Positions 5,265 to 5,759 of a stretch of DNA of 5,759 nt are shown here, piece by piece. The translations under genes and the position numbers were made by a program. Source of the DNA: Veillonellaceae bacterium (lineage in GTDB: Bacteria; Bacillota_C; Negativicutes; Veillonellales; Veillonellaceae); assembly GCA_902834965.1 (NCBI GenBank), contig CADFKY010000067.1:1-5759 (forward strand), read 5' to 3'. Each line of letters opens with the position of its first letter. Within the stretch, counting starts at the first letter, position 1. A model generated the notes under the pieces. That model was given only the letters and a program-made list of their open reading frames with translations. It did not search any database and was not told where the DNA came from.

Positions 5265-5759
5265 ATGAAGTTACGTAAAGTAGGTATTATTGGCACTGGA
5301 CATGTAGGTTCTCATGTAGCATTTTCCCTTGCTCTACAAGGTGAAGTAGATGAATTGTATATGATGGATATTGATGAGAAAAAAGCTAAAGCACAAGCCA
5401 TGGATATCAATGATGCGGTTAGCTATATTCCTCACAAAGTGACCGCTACTGCTGGCCCAATTGAAGAATGTGGGGATTGCGATGTTCTCGTATTTAGTGC
5501 AGGTCCTTTACCAAATTTATACCAAGATCGCTTAGAAAGTCTTGGTGATACCGTTGAGGTTCTAAAGGATGTTATCCCTCGAATTAAAAAGTCTGGATTT
5601 GATGGGTTTATTATTTCTATCTCTAATCCTGCTGACGTTGTAGCAACTTACTTATGTAAACATTTAAATTGGAATCCTAAACGCATTATTTCCAGCGGTA
5701 CAGCTTTAGATTCTGCACGGTTACAAAAAGAATTGGCTCGCATTTTTAATATCAGTAAT
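5265..5759 (+). CDS. L-lactate/malate-type NAD-dependent 2-hydroxyacid dehydrogenase, 5' part only
   Basis: The first 165 codons of a gene that continues past the window; about half of a usual protein of roughly 310 aa. Enzymes of this family interconvert 2-hydroxy and 2-oxo acids with NAD(H) in the cytosol. The Rossmann loop GTGHVG (10-15) and the NAD-ribose-binding acidic residue D35 (MMDID) are present. So are the ISNPADV motif (119-125) and GTALDSAR (145-152), which carries the equivalents of LDH Asp168 (D149) and substrate-binding Arg171 (R152). R89 in YQDRLE fits mobile-loop Arg109. The preceding loop, SAGPLPNLYQDR (78-89), has neither the QKPGETR of LDH nor the RKPGMSR of MDH. The stretch KKSGFDGF..SISNPADV recalls L-2-hydroxyisocaproate dehydrogenase. 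The catalytic His lies beyond the window. An LDH label is conventional; the true substrate is uncertain. Confidence 0.88.
   Translation, partial: MKLRKVGIIGTGHVGSHVAFSLALQGEVDELYMMDIDEKKAKAQAMDINDAVSYIPHKVTATAGPIEECGDCDVLVFSAGPLPNLYQDRLESLGDTVEVLKDVIPRIKKSGFDGFIISISNPADVVATYLCKHLNWNPKRIISSGTALDSARLQKELARIFNISN

Overview
The window is a compact, AT-rich bacterial segment with every gene on the plus strand. Shine-Dalgarno sites are strong (AGGAGG-type), genes abut or overlap by 1-8 nt, and the one clear terminator is a hairpin followed by a T-run. Protein character (a YfmM-like ABC-F ATPase, a folE-folP-folB-folK cluster, and a lactate/2-hydroxyacid dehydrogenase in an AT-rich genome) suggests a Firmicutes member, most likely the Negativicutes genus Veillonella. 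That assignment is recognition and inference; no search was run.

Region 1 (27-1583) holds a complete two-domain ABC-F ATPase, a soluble translation-factor-type protein. Its stop codon lies inside the Shine-Dalgarno sequence of the next gene.

Region 2 (1592-3816) is a tight folate block: folE (GTP cyclohydrolase I), folP (dihydropteroate synthase), folB (dihydroneopterin aldolase) and folK (HPPK). Overlaps at each junction imply one translationally coupled transcript. Together they take GTP to dihydropteroate, except for dephosphorylation of dihydroneopterin triphosphate and supply of pABA, which are not encoded here. FolE keeps its zinc ligands but has lost several residues that are otherwise nearly invariant, including the position of E. 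coli His179. This is the most surprising protein-level observation in the window.

Region 3 (3817-3978) is a short intergenic stretch with an array of about 12-bp direct and inverted repeats and a separate perfect 12-bp palindrome. It has no convincing terminator. It leads into a two-gene unit: an unrecognised membrane-anchored or secreted protein (3979-4785) and a small GlsB/YeaQ/YmgE-family membrane protein (4796-5032). The unit ends at a strong intrinsic terminator (5047-5081).

Region 4 (5082-5759) is an AT-rich leader with an 11-bp inverted repeat overlapping a TATAAT box. It is followed by the first 165 codons of an NAD-dependent L-lactate/malate-type dehydrogenase that runs off the window. 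Its substrate-specificity loop is neither LDH-like nor MDH-like.

This is mostly ordinary core-genome territory. I see no mobile element, CRISPR array, RNA gene or defence system.
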